From positions 1-64,000 of the forward strand of contig JAURGK010000004.1 in NCBI GenBank assembly GCA_030833845.1: a stretch of 64,000 bases of DNA. The letters run 5' to 3'. Source of the stretch: Crocinitomicaceae bacterium (lineage in GTDB: Bacteria > Bacteroidota > Bacteroidia > Flavobacteriales_D > Crocinitomicaceae). Below, one piece after another: positions 61,679 to 64,000 of the stretch; the stretch's first letter is position 1; each line of letters begins with the position of its first letter. The notes beneath the pieces were generated by a model. That model ran no database searches. It had not been told where the DNA came from and was given only the letters and a program-made list of their open reading frames with translations. The translations under genes were made by a program, and so were the position numbers.

Positions 61679-63787
61679 CTAATTCAATTTGATATAAATA
61701 AGCTGACCTTTGACTAGAGGCGCCCCTGGTTGGATGGATTGATGTACTACCTTTCCCTTGCCCAAAATCTGGACAATACAGCCTCTATCTTCAAGAAGAT
61801 AAACCGCATCTTTGGCACTCATTCCAAAGACATTGGGCACTTTGTGTTGGTTGATTTTTGTAGCTTGAACTTGTAATTTTTGATTGCTGGTATCTCCGTG
61901 GGCCCATTCATAATTTGTATTGAGTTGATGAGGCACTTTTAAATTTTTTAATAAATAGCTCAAGTCCTGACGCTTTCCAACCTTTAACACAGGCACGTCG
62001 TTTTCAATTGGATTGCGTGGATCATTGACGGCACTATGGTACTGTAAGGCTGAAGCATATATTTTATTGGCAATTTCTGCAAATACAGTCCCGGAAACAG
62101 CGGCACCATAATAGGCCTTTTGTGGTTTTGCAATTACTACGATGCAAGAATAGATCGGTTTTTTTGCCGGAAAATAGCCCACAAATGAAGCTTGATAAGA
62201 ACGGATTTTTTGATCGCGGTAGCCGCTTTCACCATTAAGTTGGGCAGTTCCAGTTTTTCCTGCTATGGTAAATAACGAACTTTTGAGTTGCTTGCCTGTA
62301 CCACGTATCATAACCCCTTCCAAACAGTTTTGAAGAATTTTCAGTGTATGATTTGAGCAAATTTCTTCATTGAGGACCACTGGTTCAAAGCTTTTTATCA
62401 CCCGTCCAAGCCTTTTGATTTTTTCAACAAATAAAGGGCGCACCAACTGGCCATTATTGGCCACAGCATTGTAAAATGCCAAGGTTTGTAAGGGAGTTTG
62501 CATAACTTCGTAACCAACCGACATCCAAGGCAATGATAAGTTTGACCAATTGGCATCTCCGAGTTGTGTTACTTTTGGTCGGGGCTCACCCTCCATGTCT
62601 ATTCCGAGTTTCTCGGTAAGACCAAATTGCTTTAAGCGCTCTAAGAATAATTCGGGATCATTTTTATAGCTGCGATTCATGAGTTGCAAAATCACATTCG
62701 AGGATTTTTCAAAAGCTTTTTGGATGGTAATTACGCCATATCCCATGCCATGATTCGAGTCAGACATGCCATCGCCTCCTACTCTGTAATAACCACTTGC
62801 ATTGACCTTATCTGTGATTTTAAATTTTTCATCTTCAAGGCCAGCCATCAGGGAGGCCAATTTGAAGGTGGATCCTGGCACCTCCAAATGTCCAATCGCG
62901 TAATTAAAATTCTCTGAATATTTACCTTTACTCGTTCTTGTAAGGTTGGCAATAGCTCGCACATAACCAGTTCTAACTTCCATTAAAATCACACTACCGT
63001 GTTCGGCGTCCATTTCAATGAGCTGTTTCTCAAGTTCTGAATGAGCCACCTCCTGAATTTCTTTATCTATGGTGGTGACTACATCCGCTCCCTCAACGGC
63101 GTCTTTGAGTATTTTTCCGGTTGGCTTCCATCCTGAAGAGATGCGTTGCTCCACTTCTTTTCCAGCTTCTCCCTTTAAAAAGTCATAATAAGCACCTTCA
63201 ATGCCAACACGTAGGGTATCTTTACGTTCGTTGACTTTCCAATAACCCAATGTACGGTTGAGTAAATTGCCAAAAGGTTTTTTGCGTAAAATCACCTCCT
63301 CGTTATCGATGATTCCCCCCTTCATGCGTCCGAGTTTAAATATGGGAAGTGCGTTTAATTTTTTGCGTTCTTGATTGGTCACTTTTCTTCGAATCAATAA
63401 ATAACGCATGCCGTTGGCACGAGCTTTTCTAATTTTTGCTTCGTATTCTCGTGAGCTCTGGGTGGGGTAAAGTTGATTCAAACCTGCTGCCAATGCACCA
63501 ATTTGCTGATCAAATACAACAGAATCAACAACAGTTGGATCCATGTAGATGTCATAAAAAGTGATGCTTGTTACAAGTGGCACCTCATTGTGATCTAATA
63601 TTTGACCCATCCTCGGTAAGCGATCTACCACCCTTGTAGGCAATTCACCCTCATCCATTTGCATAGCGCCACCAGGACCATTGATTTGTAATTTAATGGT
63701 AGTGTACAAAACAACAAGCATGAGTGCAACGAATCCGAAATAAACCAGATAAGCACGGTAATAAAGGTAGTTGCGATCCTTACTCAT
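61679..63787 (-). CDS. ftsI: penicillin-binding protein FtsI (PBP3) with PASTA domain
   Basis: A 702-residue class B PBP. The N-terminal membrane helix (about 12-30) is followed by a dimerisation region (about 60-230) and a transpeptidase domain (about 270-590) with the active-site motif STFKLAS (Ser-x2-Lys), SSN (about 350) and KTGT (about 500). A C-terminal PASTA domain (about 640-702, KVPNVFGMSAKDAVYLL) is present. It crosslinks septal peptidoglycan with FtsW. Its start overlaps ftsL by 8 bp. Confidence 0.95.
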   Translation of the reverse strand: MSKDRNYLYYRAYLVYFGFVALMLVVLYTTIKLQINGPGGAMQMDEGELPTRVVDRLPRMGQILDHNEVPLVTSITFYDIYMDPTVVDSVVFDQQIGALAAGLNQLYPTQSSREYEAKIRKARANGMRYLLIRRKVTNQERKKLNALPIFKLGRMKGGIIDNEEVILRKKPFGNLLNRTLGYWKVNERKDTLRVGIEGAYYDFLKGEAGKEVEQRISSGWKPTGKILKDAVEGADVVTTIDKEIQEVAHSELEKQLIEMDAEHGSVILMEVRTGYVRAIANLTRTSKGKYSENFNYAIGHLEVPGSTFKLASLMAGLEDEKFKITDKVNASGYYRVGGDGMSDSNHGMGYGVITIQKAFEKSSNVILQLMNRSYKNDPELFLERLKQFGLTEKLGIDMEGEPRPKVTQLGDANWSNLSLPWMSVGYEVMQTPLQTLAFYNAVANNGQLVRPLFVEKIKRLGRVIKSFEPVVLNEEICSNHTLKILQNCLEGVMIRGTGKQLKSSLFTIAGKTGTAQLNGESGYRDQKIRSYQASFVGYFPAKKPIYSCIVVIAKPQKAYYGAAVSGTVFAEIANKIYASALQYHSAVNDPRNPIENDVPVLKVGKRQDLSYLLKNLKVPHQLNTNYEWAHGDTSNQKLQVQATKINQHKVPNVFGMSAKDAVYLLEDRGCIVQILGKGKVVHQSIQPGAPLVKGQLIYIKLN

Positions 63788-64000
63788 GATTCTTTTTTAT
63801 CCGTATTACTCTAGTGGCATTCTTTGTTTCTTTGAGTTGACGCTCTGCGAGCCGTTCTGCTATTTTGTAGCGACGCGTTACGAGCTCCAACCTTGCCCTT
63901 GCCTCAATAAACTCAGCCGAATGCTGGTCTAAATTTCGTTGGGCCTCGTCAATATCTTTGTTCAATTGCTTTGCGTAATAACCTTTGGAAACCAAAATCA
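63780..64000 (-). CDS. ftsL: FtsL-like cell division protein, 3' part (runs off right edge)
   Basis: 73 codons of a protein open to the window edge (the TTG at 63995 is not its real start). The visible part is a charged coiled coil (about 12-50) with heptads, ending in a basic tail (RVIRIKKNHE). Its place directly before ftsI with an 8-bp overlap matches the Bacteroidota FtsL gene, whose membrane helix would lie just beyond the edge. Sequence alone would not name it; the call rests on position and pattern. mraZ and rsmH would be expected further right. Confidence 0.7.
   Translation of the reverse strand, partial: ILVSKGYYAKQLNKDIDEAQRNLDQHSAEFIEARARLELVTRRYKIAERLAERQLKETKNATRVIRIKKNHE

Noticed and set aside
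47877-64000. Division/cell-wall cluster as a new system
   Set aside because: All genes match the known Bacteroidota dcw cluster in order and content.

Overview
The window is a chromosomal segment of a Bacteroidota bacterium, probably Flavobacteriales-like; the genus cannot be fixed from sequence alone. Evidence: a type A T9SS sorting domain, a SusC-like TonB receptor with an N-terminal carboxypeptidase-regulatory domain, the short (289 aa) Bacteroidota primary sigma factor, an exonuclease-DnaE fusion, MraY with the Bacteroidota insertion, Bacteroidota-only families (DUF4494, DUF4249-like), absence of Shine-Dalgarno sites, and promoter motifs of the TTTG / TAnnTTTG type. MurE carries the DNPR motif and lysA is present, so the peptidoglycan is probably meso-DAP type.

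Left edge (1-831): a mobile-element boundary. The first 30 codons of a serine recombinase run leftward out of the window, and about 35-40 bp upstream of its start codon sits the 3' part of yifB/comM, whose 5' half (with Walker A) is missing. This is the least ordinary part of the window.

0.9-16 kb: a T9SS-exported alpha/beta hydrolase, a TonB-dependent receptor, DUF1015 and YggS genes on the plus strand. Facing them is a tight minus-strand operon cdd - lysA - DUF4494 - pdxH - M16 protease. Then come two FKBP isomerases (one without a signal peptide, one lipoprotein), a lipoprotein and priA. 16-22.5 kb: rpoD, a small zinc-cluster protein coupled to a hydrolase, tRNA-His, a thioredoxin-like protein, the tyrosine-catabolic pair hmgA-hppD and an SDR-type threonine dehydrogenase.

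22.5-28.7 kb: a compact photoprotection operon: ECF sigma factor, crtI, crtB, idi, a PTPS/QueD-family enzyme, a photolyase and a PrxQ peroxiredoxin. Start and stop codons mostly touch or overlap. It is preceded by a cluster of TGTTTAA/TTAAACA repeats and followed by a convergent yceI. No anti-sigma gene lies next to the sigma gene.

28.8-47.9 kb: an outer-membrane protein, Nif3-like and zinc-ribbon proteins; the minus-strand operon rhomboid - class IV aminotransferase - dnaE; an L,D-transpeptidase, rpe, a secreted protein of unknown function, a CvfB-like S1 protein, gpsA, aspartate kinase; then the iron/magnesium transport set feoA - feoB - small Cys-rich FeoB-associated protein - corA, and a DUF1573 protein.

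47.9-64 kb: the minus-strand division and cell wall cluster, in transcription order ftsL(partial) - ftsI - murE - mraY - murD - ftsW - murG - murC - ftsQ - ftsA - ftsZ. It continues without a gap into yqeY and three methionine-salvage genes mtnB - mtnD - mtnC. murF is not in the cluster. There is no gene-free stretch over 300 bases, no CRISPR array and no rRNA. Apart from the interrupted yifB locus, the gene content is ordinary core genome; the photoprotection operon's control region, the start-codon-proximal promoter motifs and an oddly paired tRNA-His are the other items worth a second look.
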